From CAYUJH01 sp964394585 (GTDB lineage: Bacteria; Bacteroidota; Bacteroidia; Cytophagales; Flammeovirgaceae), in NCBI GenBank assembly GCA_964394585.1, contig CAYMYI010000044.1:1-30322 (forward strand): a stretch of 30,322 nt of DNA, written 5' to 3'. The number at the start of each line of letters is the position of its first letter. The stretch's first letter is position 1. Below are positions 23,161-30,322 of this stretch, piece by piece. A model generated the notes under the pieces. The model worked only from the letters and a program-made list of their open reading frames with translations. It had not been told where the DNA came from and searched no databases. A program made the position numbers and the translations under genes.

Positions 23161-23209
23161 GTTGAAACAAACCGAATAAAGCACAAGTGATAAGGTACTT
23201 TTGCCAATA

Positions 23210-23244
23210 AAAAAGCCATCTCTAATGTGTAGAGATGGCTTTTT
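23210..23244. terminator. Bidirectional terminator downstream of the lipoprotein gene
   Basis: AAAAAGCCATCTCT (23210-23223), loop AATGTGT, AGAGATGGCTTTTT (23231-23244), fourteen paired bases with T-runs on both strands. It ends the minus-strand lipoprotein gene and isolates the regulatory stretch to its left. Confidence 0.9.
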
Positions 23245-23264
23245 ATTAGGAGTTGGCAACGACA

Positions 23265-23879
23265 CTATCGGTTTAAATACCCGATGCGTAAGTCGTCAAA
23301 ATATACCTCGCCCGTAGTATTCGGCGATAGAACCAGTAATATGTTCAGTTGACGGATGTTGTTTGGAAAAGCGGGGACATCGAGGGTATATTCAGTCCAA
23401 TCAGTATCGCCGCTTACCTGTCGTGTAACTTCGTAGCTTGACCGGTAAATCCCTGAAAATTGCTCGTATTCGTGCTGACCGGAAAGCGCAATTTCAAACC
23501 CCTGACCCTGTAGGTTTACCGTTTTCACTTTTACGCTGAGGCTAAGCGGAACCCCAACCGGAATATCCAAGGCTTCAATTTCTTGAAGTAAGTACCAAAA
23601 TTCATCAGGCGAATCGACTTCCTCGGCTTTGAGCATAATCGAATAACTACCCGATGCAGCATAGGCATCTGTGCGGCGGTATGTATAATTGTTCGGAGGG
23701 TTGAAGTTTGCAGCACGCAAAGTCCAGCCCAGGGCATAGTTTTCGTTTACAGGGTCTACCTCTTCCATATCTCCGTTGAGGTCAAGCCCTACATAAAGAC
23801 CAACCTCTTCGTCGATGGTGCAAGCACCGAGTACTCCGATGAGTAGCAGACTTAGGGCAAAAATTTGTAGTTGTTTCAT
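23265..23879 (-). CDS. Lipoprotein with a carbohydrate-binding-like beta-sandwich domain
   Basis: A 204-residue lipoprotein. The signal sequence ends in the lipobox LGAC with Cys20 as the lipidation site, followed by TIDEEVG; the acidic start is compatible with surface export in Bacteroidota. The rest looks like a jelly-roll of the kind found in carbohydrate-binding modules: NGDMEEVDP and WTLRAANF near the start, GSYSIMLKAEE, SLSVKVKTVNL in the middle, WTEYTLDVPAFPNNIRQLNILLVLSPNTTGEVYFDDLRIG at the end. The closing VYFDDLRI strand is typical of these domains. No catalytic residues are apparent. The ligand is unknown. It has its own terminator 21 bases downstream and stands divergent from the hydrolase gene, so it is likely a single-gene unit. 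Confidence 0.82.
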   Translation of the reverse strand: MKQLQIFALSLLLIGVLGACTIDEEVGLYVGLDLNGDMEEVDPVNENYALGWTLRAANFNPPNNYTYRRTDAYAASGSYSIMLKAEEVDSPDEFWYLLQEIEALDIPVGVPLSLSVKVKTVNLQGQGFEIALSGQHEYEQFSGIYRSSYEVTRQVSGDTDWTEYTLDVPAFPNNIRQLNILLVLSPNTTGEVYFDDLRIGYLNR

Positions 23880-24016
23880 AATATTCGCTGTTCATGTAGT
23901 GGGCTGAAAGGCGTTCTTTGCAAAGAACCTTTATTAAAACGACAAGCCTACAAGCAGAAGGTTTAATTCATTTAACAAAATTAGCTATTTATTTTAACTT
24001 GAATAACACTTTAAAG

Positions 24017-24787
24017 ATGAACATCGAATTTGCTCATGCCAACGGTTTTTCTTTCTCTACGTACCGTTCGTTTATTTCGCTGCTCTCGCCGCATAATGTA
24101 CGCGGAGTCGATAAGTTTGCCCACGGCAACTATCCGCATACAAAAAATTGGCAACCGTTGGTTTCCGAACTGATTGCTAGTATACAGACCCACCATACCT
24201 CCCCAGTAGTTGGGATAGGGCATTCGTTGGGGGGAGTTTTAACATTTTGGGCAGCGCACCGCCGCCCTGATTTATTTCGGCAAATCATCTTGCTCGATCC
24301 GCCTATGTTTGCCCCCAATAAACGCATTCCGCTTTGGATTGCCAACTTGTTTGGGGCTAGTGGTAAAGTAGTACCGCCTGCCATTAAAACAAAAAACCGC
24401 CGTACCGACTTTGCCTCTCGCGAAGAAGCACGCGACTACTTCCGCCAAAGAGCACTTTTTCGCAATTTCCACGAAGATAGTCTGACCGATTATGTAACCT
24501 ATGGACTGAAGGATACAGAGCGTGGGGTAACCCTCGACTTTTCGCGCGAGATTGAATACCGTCTGTTTTGCCAAACACCTACCCGCTTGGGGCCTAAAAA
24601 CCCCCCAATTCCCTCGTTTTTTGTCTATTCCACTGAGTATCAAGTACTCAGTAAAACCGATGTGAGCTGGTTAAAGCGAAACCTGAAGGCTACAAGGTTT
24701 ATCCCTTTTCAAGCAGGCCACATGTTCCCTTTAGAAGAACCCCAAAAAACAGCCGATTTGTTAAACGAATTAATGTGTAGCCTTTAA
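24017..24787 (+). CDS. Alpha/beta hydrolase
   Basis: A 256-residue alpha/beta-hydrolase. The nucleophile elbow GIGHSLGG puts the catalytic Ser at 70, and AGHMFPLEEP puts the catalytic His at 235. The acid is less clear; the usual place after strand 7 (VYSTEYQVLS) has Glu207 rather than Asp. A helical lid lies at about 100-190. No signal peptide is present, so it is cytoplasmic. The substrate cannot be read from sequence. I chose ATG 24017 because the 33 residues before it, back to 23918, do not resemble the family and include the likely promoter region. Its 3' end overlaps the convergent thioredoxin-like gene by 18 bases. Confidence 0.88.
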   Translation: MNIEFAHANGFSFSTYRSFISLLSPHNVRGVDKFAHGNYPHTKNWQPLVSELIASIQTHHTSPVVGIGHSLGGVLTFWAAHRRPDLFRQIILLDPPMFAPNKRIPLWIANLFGASGKVVPPAIKTKNRRTDFASREEARDYFRQRALFRNFHEDSLTDYVTYGLKDTERGVTLDFSREIEYRLFCQTPTRLGPKNPPIPSFFVYSTEYQVLSKTDVSWLKRNLKATRFIPFQAGHMFPLEEPQKTADLLNELMCSL

Positions 24788-25375
24788 TAGCTCGGCAATT
24801 TCGAGTTGTATATCGGCAGTTTTGTTTTGTACGTACCACTTCTGCACTTCGGTTACGTATACATCGTGCGGACTTCCGTTGGCTTTGTGGTGGTCAACAA
24901 TGGCTTGTGCAGCTTTTGGGCGCGGTCCCCATGTGCCTTTTTCAGCAAGCGACGCTGCATCGAGCACAATTAACTTCGGGATAGAGCGCGTGCCGTTGGT
25001 GAGGTAGGCATCCATTACCTCGGGGTTTTCATCGCGGAGCAGCAGCCTGAGCGAAATGTGTTCGTTGTATTGTGCTGCTAGTTGGATTACCGGTAGGCTC
25101 TGGGCAGCATCGCCGCACCACGCTTCGGTGAGCACTACCCATAATTGTGGGGTTTCAACGTGGCAAAGTACTTCTGCCAAGTTTTCGCTCAGTTGGGTGG
25201 TTTTTTCCAGGCGGTTCATCCGTAAAATATTCATCTTAGTATAGTGAAGCATAGCTTCGTTGTGGTTTTCGCCGGTGGTTTTTCCTTCGGCAAAAAGCTG
25301 GTCGATTAGTGCGCGGTAGCCTTCGTACGTGTATGCTTTTTCTTCTAAATGATGATGGCTGATTACTGTTTGCAT
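24770..25375 (-). CDS. Thioredoxin-fold protein with single-Cys CGDA motif
   Basis: A 201-residue protein with a thioredoxin-like core at about 65-165: WVVLTEAWCGDAAQSLPVI places the motif C87-G-D-A90 where thioredoxins have CxxC, and SIPKLIVLD carries the cis-Pro. The second cysteine is replaced by Ala, so dithiol exchange within the motif is not possible; a monothiol role or a non-redox role is more likely. Helical N- and C-terminal extensions flank the core. This WCGDAAQ form is, as far as I know, a recurring Bacteroidota type. It lies 58 bases downstream of queG on the same strand, so co-transcription is plausible, and overlaps the convergent hydrolase gene by 18 bases. Confidence 0.87.
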   Translation of the reverse strand: MQTVISHHHLEEKAYTYEGYRALIDQLFAEGKTTGENHNEAMLHYTKMNILRMNRLEKTTQLSENLAEVLCHVETPQLWVVLTEAWCGDAAQSLPVIQLAAQYNEHISLRLLLRDENPEVMDAYLTNGTRSIPKLIVLDAASLAEKGTWGPRPKAAQAIVDHHKANGSPHDVYVTEVQKWYVQNKTADIQLEIAELLKATH

Positions 25376-25433
25376 GTTTGTTTTTTGTTAATTCAATTCA
25401 AAAAAAGTTGTTTTTGTAGAGAAATGAGGTCGG

Positions 25434-26360
25434 TTATTTAACAAAATCGATGTTGCGCTGAATGCCTTTTAGTTTGGTGCGTTTCAATGCCGATTTTTTA
25501 AAGACTTTTTGAAACACTTCTTCGGTCATTTCTTCCCAATCGCTCGGCGAAAGTTGCGAAAAAGCTTCCGAGGGTTGAAGTGCTTCGAATGGGTGCGGTG
25601 TAGAAAACCGGTTCCATGGGCAAACATCTTGGCAAATATCGCATCCAAAAATCCACTCTTGGTACTGCCTCCGAAATTCTTCCGGAATTTGTTCTTTCAG
25701 TTCAATGGTGAAATATGAGATGCAACGGCTTGCATCTACTTCGTAAGGGGTAATGGCATCGGTAGGGCATGCATCTATGCAGCGCGTACACGTACCGCAA
25801 TAATCTTTGATAGGGCCATCGGGTTCTAGCTCCAAATCGATAATCAGTTCTGCTAAAAAGAAAAAACTGCCATGTTGTTTGGTGAGCAGCAATGTGTTTT
25901 TCCCAATCCAGCCCGTACCACTTTTTTGCGCCCAAGCCCGTTCCATCACCGGGGCAGAGTCTACAAACACCCGCCCTTCGATGTCCCCAATTTCTTCTTG
26001 TAGAGCATACAGTAAATCTTTTAATTTTCGCTTGACGAAGAAGTGATAATCTTCCCCATACGCATATTTTGCCACTTTATACGGTTGCCCCTCGCCCAAG
26101 TCTTTTTCAGGGAAGTAGTTGAGCAGTAAGGTAACTACCGATTTCGCGCCTGGCACTAGTTGGGTAGGGTCGAGGCGTTTGTCAAAATGGTTTTCCATGT
26201 AATGCATATTGCCGTGTTTGTTTCGCTTGAGCCAGCTTTCGAGGCGGGGTGCTTCTTCTTCTAAAAACTCAGCTTTGGAAATACCACAAAATGAAAAGCC
26301 CAACTCGTAGGCTTTTTGCTTTACCATTGCGGTGTGTTTTTCTTTTTGCAATTTTGACAC
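25434..26360 (-). CDS. queG: Epoxyqueuosine reductase
   Basis: A 308-residue cobalamin-dependent iron-sulfur enzyme for the last step of queuosine synthesis in tRNA. The catalytic-region motif VDSAPVMERAWAQKSGTGWIGKNT is at 133-156 with Asp134. Two 4Fe-4S clusters are indicated by C188/C191/C194/C198 (CGTCTRCIDACP) and by C213, C240, C243, C247 (GCDICQDVCPWN). Length is usual for the short bacterial form that lacks the C-terminal HEAT repeats of some homologues. The start at 26360 gives MSKLQKEKHTAMVKQ; Met12 is an alternative. It is divergent from rfbA with only 44 bases between start codons, so the two promoters must overlap. No other queuosine genes are in the window. Confidence 0.96.
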   Translation of the reverse strand: MSKLQKEKHTAMVKQKAYELGFSFCGISKAEFLEEEAPRLESWLKRNKHGNMHYMENHFDKRLDPTQLVPGAKSVVTLLLNYFPEKDLGEGQPYKVAKYAYGEDYHFFVKRKLKDLLYALQEEIGDIEGRVFVDSAPVMERAWAQKSGTGWIGKNTLLLTKQHGSFFFLAELIIDLELEPDGPIKDYCGTCTRCIDACPTDAITPYEVDASRCISYFTIELKEQIPEEFRRQYQEWIFGCDICQDVCPWNRFSTPHPFEALQPSEAFSQLSPSDWEEMTEEVFQKVFKKSALKRTKLKGIQRNIDFVK

Positions 26361-26404
26361 GGTTTTATTGAAATAATTTCTGGCGTTCGTTACAAACTTA
26401 CTAT

Positions 26405-27277
26405 ATGAAAGGAATCATTTTAGCAGGCGGTTCAGGAACGCGCCTATATCCGCTCACCATGGCAAGCAGCAAACAACTGTTGCCCGTGTACGATAAACCA
26501 ATGATTTATTATCCGCTTTCCATTCTAATGTTGGCGGGGATTCGCGATATTTTACTGATTACCACCCCGGAAGATCAGCCCAATTTCCAGCGTTTATTAG
26601 GCGACGGGCGCCGTGTTGGCTGTAATTTTTCGTATGCCGTGCAAGAAGTCCCCAACGGACTTGCTCAGGCGTTTGTGATTGGTAAGGAGTTTATCGGGAA
26701 CGATGCCGCCTCGCTCATCTTAGGCGATAATATTTTTTATGGGGAAGGGCTCAGTAAGCTCTTACAGGCGAGCATACACCCCGATGGGGGGATTGTGTTT
26801 GCCTACCACGTTGCCGACCCTGAGCGATACGGCGTGGTAGAGTTCGATGAGCACCAACGCGCAATTTCCATTGAAGAGAAACCCGAGCAGCCCAAATCGA
26901 ACTATGCCGTTACCGGACTATACTTTTATGATAACGATGTGGTAGAGATTGCCCACAACATCCGTCCTTCGGCTCGCGGCGAGTATGAAATCACGGATGT
27001 GAACAAAGCGTATCTCGAACAAGGGAAACTTAAGGTAAATCGGATGAACCGAGGAATGGCTTGGCTCGATACCGGTACGTTCCCTTCGCTAATGCAAGCC
27101 GGACAGTTTGTGCAAGTGATTGAAGAACGCCAGGGCTTGCGCATTGGCTGTATCGAAGAGGTTGCCTATAAAATGGGGTTCATCGATGCCGAAAAATTAG
27201 AAGAAATCGCCAAACCTTTGCTAAAAAGTGGCTATGGCGAATATTTAATGCATTTGTTAACACCTACCCGCCGATGA
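26405..27277 (+). CDS. rfbA: Glucose-1-phosphate thymidylyltransferase
   Basis: A 290-residue nucleotidyltransferase making dTDP-glucose, the first step to dTDP-L-rhamnose for surface polysaccharide. The signature GGSGTRLYPLT is at 8-18, followed by SKQLLPVYDKPMIYYPLS (22-39), LGDNIFYG near 106-113, IEEKPEQPKSNYAVTGLYFYD and WLDTGTFPSLMQA. Length and motifs match RmlA/RfbA closely. It is the first gene of an rfbA-rfbC-rfbD operon; its TGA stop overlaps the ATG of rfbC by 4 bases (ATGA), a sign of translational coupling. The dehydratase rfbB, the second pathway step, is missing from this operon and must be elsewhere. Confidence 0.96.
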   Translation: MKGIILAGGSGTRLYPLTMASSKQLLPVYDKPMIYYPLSILMLAGIRDILLITTPEDQPNFQRLLGDGRRVGCNFSYAVQEVPNGLAQAFVIGKEFIGNDAASLILGDNIFYGEGLSKLLQASIHPDGGIVFAYHVADPERYGVVEFDEHQRAISIEEKPEQPKSNYAVTGLYFYDNDVVEIAHNIRPSARGEYEITDVNKAYLEQGKLKVNRMNRGMAWLDTGTFPSLMQAGQFVQVIEERQGLRIGCIEEVAYKMGFIDAEKLEEIAKPLLKSGYGEYLMHLLTPTRR

Positions 27278-27828
27278 AAGCTACGAAAGCCCCCTTAGAA
27301 GGTGTCTGGGTTTTAGAGCCTTCTGTATTTCGAGATCACCGTGGTATTTTCTTCGAAAGTTTTAACCAAAACGCTTTCCGAGAAGCCACTGGTTTGCAGA
27401 TTAATTTTGTGCAAGACAACCATTCCCTATCATATTATGGCGTATTGCGTGGGATGCATTTTCAGTTTGGAGCCTTTGCCCAAGCGAAGCTGGTGCGCGT
27501 AATCAGTGGGCGGGTGCTCGATGTCATCGCCGATATTCGTCCTGGTTCTCCAAGTTATGGACAAACTTTCGGGATAATGCTATCGGCAGAAAACAGAAAG
27601 CAGTTGTACATTCCAAGAGGGTTTGCCCATGGGTTCGTTACCCTCACGGAGTATGCCGAGTTTGCCTACAAGTGCGATAACTTCTACAACCCGGCATTTG
27701 AAGGAGGCTTGCATTACAACGATCCTACTTTGGCAATCGATTGGCAAATTCCTGCTGAACGCCTCATCATATCAGAAAAAGACCAAAAACTTCCGCGCCT
27801 AGCGGAAATCAATTATGAATTTGAATAG
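27274..27828 (+). CDS. rfbC: dTDP-4-dehydrorhamnose 3,5-epimerase
   Basis: A 184-residue cupin-fold epimerase, third step of dTDP-L-rhamnose synthesis. Conserved blocks: FRDHRGIFFESFN at 19-31, QDNHSLSYYGVLRGMHFQ at 47-64 with the catalytic base His62, VISGRVLDVIADIRPGSPSYG at 76-96, IPRGFAHGF at 113-121 and the catalytic Tyr138 in FYNP. These identify a true 3,5-epimerase. It overlaps rfbA by 4 bases, and the rfbD start lies within or just after its last codons, so all three genes are read from one message. Confidence 0.96.
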   Translation: MKATKAPLEGVWVLEPSVFRDHRGIFFESFNQNAFREATGLQINFVQDNHSLSYYGVLRGMHFQFGAFAQAKLVRVISGRVLDVIADIRPGSPSYGQTFGIMLSAENRKQLYIPRGFAHGFVTLTEYAEFAYKCDNFYNPAFEGGLHYNDPTLAIDWQIPAERLIISEKDQKLPRLAEINYEFE

Positions 27829-27832
27829 CCCC

Positions 27833-28678
27833 ATGCGCATTCTTATTACCGGAGCTAGCGGGCAGCTCGGTCAGGCACTTCTCCATTTGCCCATTCCCAA
27901 CCGGTGGCAGTGGTTGCCTACTGATACCGATACGCTCGACATTACCCAGCCTGATCAGGTTAACGCATACTTGGAAAGAGAGCGCCCTGAGATTTGTATT
28001 AATGCAGCGGCATACACAGCAGTCGATTTGGCAGAGGCAGAGCCTGAAAAAGCTCGTTTGATTAATGCAGAAGCCGTAGCGCACCTAGCCAGGTACTGCC
28101 AACAGGTAGGCACTCACCTCATTCATGTTTCTACCGATTTTGTATTTGATGGTGCAAACAACAGACCTTATCAGGAAACAGACGCCCCGAATCCGTTGAG
28201 TGTGTATGGGCAAACTAAACTTGCCGGCGAACAGAATGCCCTGCAATATTGTGAAAAAACAACCATTTTGCGCACTTCTTGGCTTTACGGGCAGCATGGA
28301 AATAATTTTGCTAAAACTATGTTGCGGCTTGCCAGCGAGCGCAATAGCCTCAACGTAGTTGCCGACCAGGTAGGTACTCCCACTTTCACTGCCGATTTAG
28401 CCAACCTCATTGTCCAACTGATTGCCTTACCACAGATCCCCCAAGGGCTTTTTCATTTTAGTAACGATGGGCTCGCTTCTTGGTACGATTTTGCCCATGC
28501 CATCTTTTCCCTAACCCATTCCAAAATTGATTTGCGCCCCATCCGCACCGAGCAATTCCCAACGGCGGCAAAACGCCCTGCTTACAGCGTGCTCGATAAG
28601 CAAAAGATAAAGCTACAATTGCCTGACTTTCCCTTCCGGCATTGGCGCGATGCCCTTGCTGATTGCTTGGAAGGTTAA
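27833..28678 (+). CDS. rfbD: dTDP-4-dehydrorhamnose reductase
   Basis: A 281-residue short-chain (extended SDR) reductase, last step of dTDP-L-rhamnose synthesis. It starts with the nucleotide-binding motif MRILITGASGQLGQ, then NAAAYTAVDLAE (about 57-68), STDFVFDG (100-107) and YGQTKLAGE (125-133) with the catalytic Tyr and Lys. I chose ATG 27833 because the product then begins exactly as the family does. ATG 27815 would add six residues (MNLNSP) and overlap rfbC by 14 bases, and is also possible. It is the last gene of the operon, with only 26 bases to the convergent gltD stop and no visible terminator. Confidence 0.94.
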   Translation: MRILITGASGQLGQALLHLPIPNRWQWLPTDTDTLDITQPDQVNAYLERERPEICINAAAYTAVDLAEAEPEKARLINAEAVAHLARYCQQVGTHLIHVSTDFVFDGANNRPYQETDAPNPLSVYGQTKLAGEQNALQYCEKTTILRTSWLYGQHGNNFAKTMLRLASERNSLNVVADQVGTPTFTADLANLIVQLIALPQIPQGLFHFSNDGLASWYDFAHAIFSLTHSKIDLRPIRTEQFPTAAKRPAYSVLDKQKIKLQLPDFPFRHWRDALADCLEG

Positions 28679-28704
28679 GGAAACACTCGATAGCACAAAA
28701 AGGC

Positions 28705-30114
28705 TTATGGAGCGGTTTTTACTTCTTCGCGCTCAGCAAAAATATTTTCGAGGATTGCCATTGCAGCTTCTCTACCATCTAAAGCGGCGGTAACTACCAA
28801 ATCGGCGCCGCGGGTGGTATCGCCGCCGGCAAACACATTGGGCACTGATGTTTCTCCGCGCTCATCGACCACAATACCCCCCCATGCGTTCATTTCAATA
28901 CCGTTTTCGGTTAGAAATGGTAATTTCTCGTTGCTGAACCCAAGCGCTAGGATAATCACATCGCTGTTGATGATAAAATTGGAGTCTTCTACTTCTTCGA
29001 TGCTGGCTCGGCCGTTTTCGTGCGGCACGAGTTTCGTTTTTACAAAATTCACCCCAATTACTTGGTCTTTTTCGTTAGAAACCAGGTTTTTAGGCGTCGC
29101 CTGAAATACAAACTCTACCCCTTCTTCTTTGGCAGAAAGTACTTCTTTCTCGCTGCCGGGCATGTTGGCTTCGTCGCGGCGATACACGCAGGTTACCGCT
29201 GAGGCTCCTTCGCGGATTGAAGTGCGCACACAGTCCATTGCCGTATCGCCACCTCCAATTACCATCACCTTTTTACCCGCTATCTCGTATTTTTTATCGT
29301 AGGTTTTCCCCCAATGTTTGCGCTGAGTGTTAGTCAGAAAAGGCATTGCCATAAACAAATTATCGGTATTGTAGGCTTTGTAGTCGAGCTTTCTACCTTG
29401 CGTAGCGCCAATCCCGATGAACACCGCATCGTGTTGTTTGTAAATTTCTTGGAAAGTAATGTCTTGCCCTACTTCCGTATTGTAATGGATTTCCATACCT
29501 GCTTCCAACAAAAACTCGATACGCCGATGTACCGCTTCTTTTTCGAGTTTAAACTCAGGGATGCCATAGGTGAGCAACCCTCCGGCTTGGTCTGCTTTTT
29601 CGTAGATGATTGGTTTTACACCTGCTCTTAGTAAAAAAGTGGCACACGAAAGCCCGGCAGGCCCTGAGCCAATAATGGCTACTTTTTTATCGGACAGCTG
29701 TTCGGCAAAGTGGGGTTTCATGCCATTTTCGAAGCCACGCTCCGAAATAGCGACCTCAATAGCACCAATAGTGATGGCTCCGTGCCCATCGTTCAGGGTA
29801 CAAGCCCCTTCGCACAAACGACCTTGGGGGCAGATTCGCCCAAGAATTTCGGGAAACGGCGAGGTTTCGTTAGAAATATCGAAGGCGAGTTGCAAGTTTT
29901 TTTCGGCAACAAACTTAAGCCACTGAGGGATGTTGTTACTCAAAGGGCATCCCGTAGAACTGCAATAAGGGTTACCACATTGTATGCAACGGCTTGCTTG
30001 TGTACCGGCTTCTTCTTCGGTGTATTGTTCGCTGATTTCTTTAAAATTACGAATGCGCTCGTTTGAAGGGCGCACCGCAGGGCTAATGCGTTCTATCCTT
30101 GTAAACTCGTACAC
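28705..30114 (-). CDS. gltD: Glutamate synthase small (beta) subunit
   Basis: A 469-residue flavoprotein that passes electrons from NADPH to the large subunit GltB for glutamate formation from glutamine and 2-oxoglutarate. The N-terminal iron-sulfur ligands are C43, C46, C51, C56 (CIQCGNPYCSSTGC) and C95, C101, C105. The FAD site is GSGPAGL at 149-155; the NADPH site is GGGDTAMDC at 287-295; the closing GGDTTRGADLVVTAALDGR is the second FAD contact. It is full length. gltB is not downstream (rfbD is there, convergent) and the 208 bases upstream hold no gene, so gltB would lie beyond the right edge or elsewhere. A similar NADPH-dependent oxidoreductase subunit of another complex is the only serious alternative. 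Confidence 0.94.
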   Translation of the reverse strand: MYEFTRIERISPAVRPSNERIRNFKEISEQYTEEEAGTQASRCIQCGNPYCSSTGCPLSNNIPQWLKFVAEKNLQLAFDISNETSPFPEILGRICPQGRLCEGACTLNDGHGAITIGAIEVAISERGFENGMKPHFAEQLSDKKVAIIGSGPAGLSCATFLLRAGVKPIIYEKADQAGGLLTYGIPEFKLEKEAVHRRIEFLLEAGMEIHYNTEVGQDITFQEIYKQHDAVFIGIGATQGRKLDYKAYNTDNLFMAMPFLTNTQRKHWGKTYDKKYEIAGKKVMVIGGGDTAMDCVRTSIREGASAVTCVYRRDEANMPGSEKEVLSAKEEGVEFVFQATPKNLVSNEKDQVIGVNFVKTKLVPHENGRASIEEVEDSNFIINSDVIILALGFSNEKLPFLTENGIEMNAWGGIVVDERGETSVPNVFAGGDTTRGADLVVTAALDGREAAMAILENIFAEREEVKTAP

Positions 30115-30204
30115 GATTGATATCTTTAATTAATGAATGATAAGGCTATAGCAAAGAATTGAAAATGAAGGTAGCCGTTTGGTTGTATTGGTATGGGTTT
30201 CCCA

Positions 30205-30220
30205 TTCTCTTATGAGAGAA
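30205..30220. promoter_or_regulatory. Inverted repeat in the gltD leader
   Basis: TTCTCT (30205-30210), TATG, AGAGAA (30215-30220). It sits between the promoter candidate at 30240-30268 and the gltD start, just past the expected transcription start. It could be an operator or an RNA hairpin. No T-run follows on either strand. Confidence 0.4.
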
Positions 30221-30239
30221 ATGCAAATAATCGGTTTAA

Positions 30240-30268
30240 CAAATATAAACGAAAAACCCAATTTTCAA
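30240..30268 (-). promoter_or_regulatory. Candidate Bacteroidota-type promoter for gltD
   Basis: On the minus strand TTG (30268-30266), an 18-base spacer, then TATATTTG (30247-30240), a full match to the TAnnTTTG -7 box. The expected start of transcription is near 30233, giving a leader of about 120 bases. Confidence 0.5.
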
Positions 30269-30322
30269 ATGGCTAGCCATGCACTAAATATTCTTATGTA
30301 ATTTCTTCGGTATCCTACCATT

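Noticed and set aside
23918..24016. N-terminal extension of the alpha/beta hydrolase
   Set aside because: The 33 residues show no family resemblance or signal peptide; MNIEFAHANG at 24017 is a natural start.

Overview
This window is a chromosomal segment from a member of the Bacteroidota, most likely a Cytophagales-type bacterium (the order is a low-confidence guess). The evidence is a secreted enzyme with a type IX secretion C-terminal tail, a BlaR1-type M56 peptidase fused to TonB-like domains, a TPR/PD40/OmpA-like envelope protein of PorE architecture, few Shine-Dalgarno sequences, and a TAnnTTTG-type promoter candidate. I see no rRNA, tRNA, CRISPR array, transposase or phage gene, and most genes are intact.

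Layout. 1-2001: a BlaI-like repressor (cut by the window edge) and its BlaR1-like membrane peptidase, ended by a terminator. 2181-4855: an arginase-fold protein with a damaged metal site, then a peroxidase-like CMD protein and the radical SAM enzyme ArsS, an arsenosugar-type pair. 4983-5324: a small exported protein on the minus strand. 5538-7316: a minus-strand unit of an NtrC-type sigma-54 activator and an HPt protein. 7590-10174: a Lon-substrate-binding-domain protein, PheA, and the PdeM-like nuclease. 10379-11623: a seven-bladed propeller protein. 11751-16671: an envelope signalling cluster of a TPR-PD40-OmpA-like protein, a YfiR-family periplasmic protein, and a CHASE8 hybrid histidine kinase, followed convergently by a lone receiver protein. 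17342-21037: a 1231-residue secreted GH13 amylase-type enzyme. 21242-22732: an M28 peptidase. 22733-23264: a regulatory stretch with a 32-residue membrane-protein gene. 23265-26360: a lipoprotein, an alpha/beta hydrolase, a thioredoxin-like protein and QueG. 26405-28678: rfbA-rfbC-rfbD for dTDP-rhamnose. 28705-30114: gltD.

Two things stand out. First, 11751-16671 looks like the YfiB-YfiN-YfiR envelope switch of gamma-proteobacteria with a different output: YfiR and the CHASE8 sensor are both present, an OmpA-like protein lies directly upstream, but the cytoplasmic output is a hybrid histidine kinase instead of a diguanylate cyclase. The HPt/NtrC pair and the lone receiver in the same window are plausible phosphorelay partners. 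Second, two unlinked small-protein genes (4983-5324 and 22894-22992, both minus strand, both single-gene units with their own terminators) share a composite upstream element: TGTACG-N4-CGTACA followed, exactly 41 bases later on the minus strand, by CTGATTT. This points to a small regulon under one unknown regulator.
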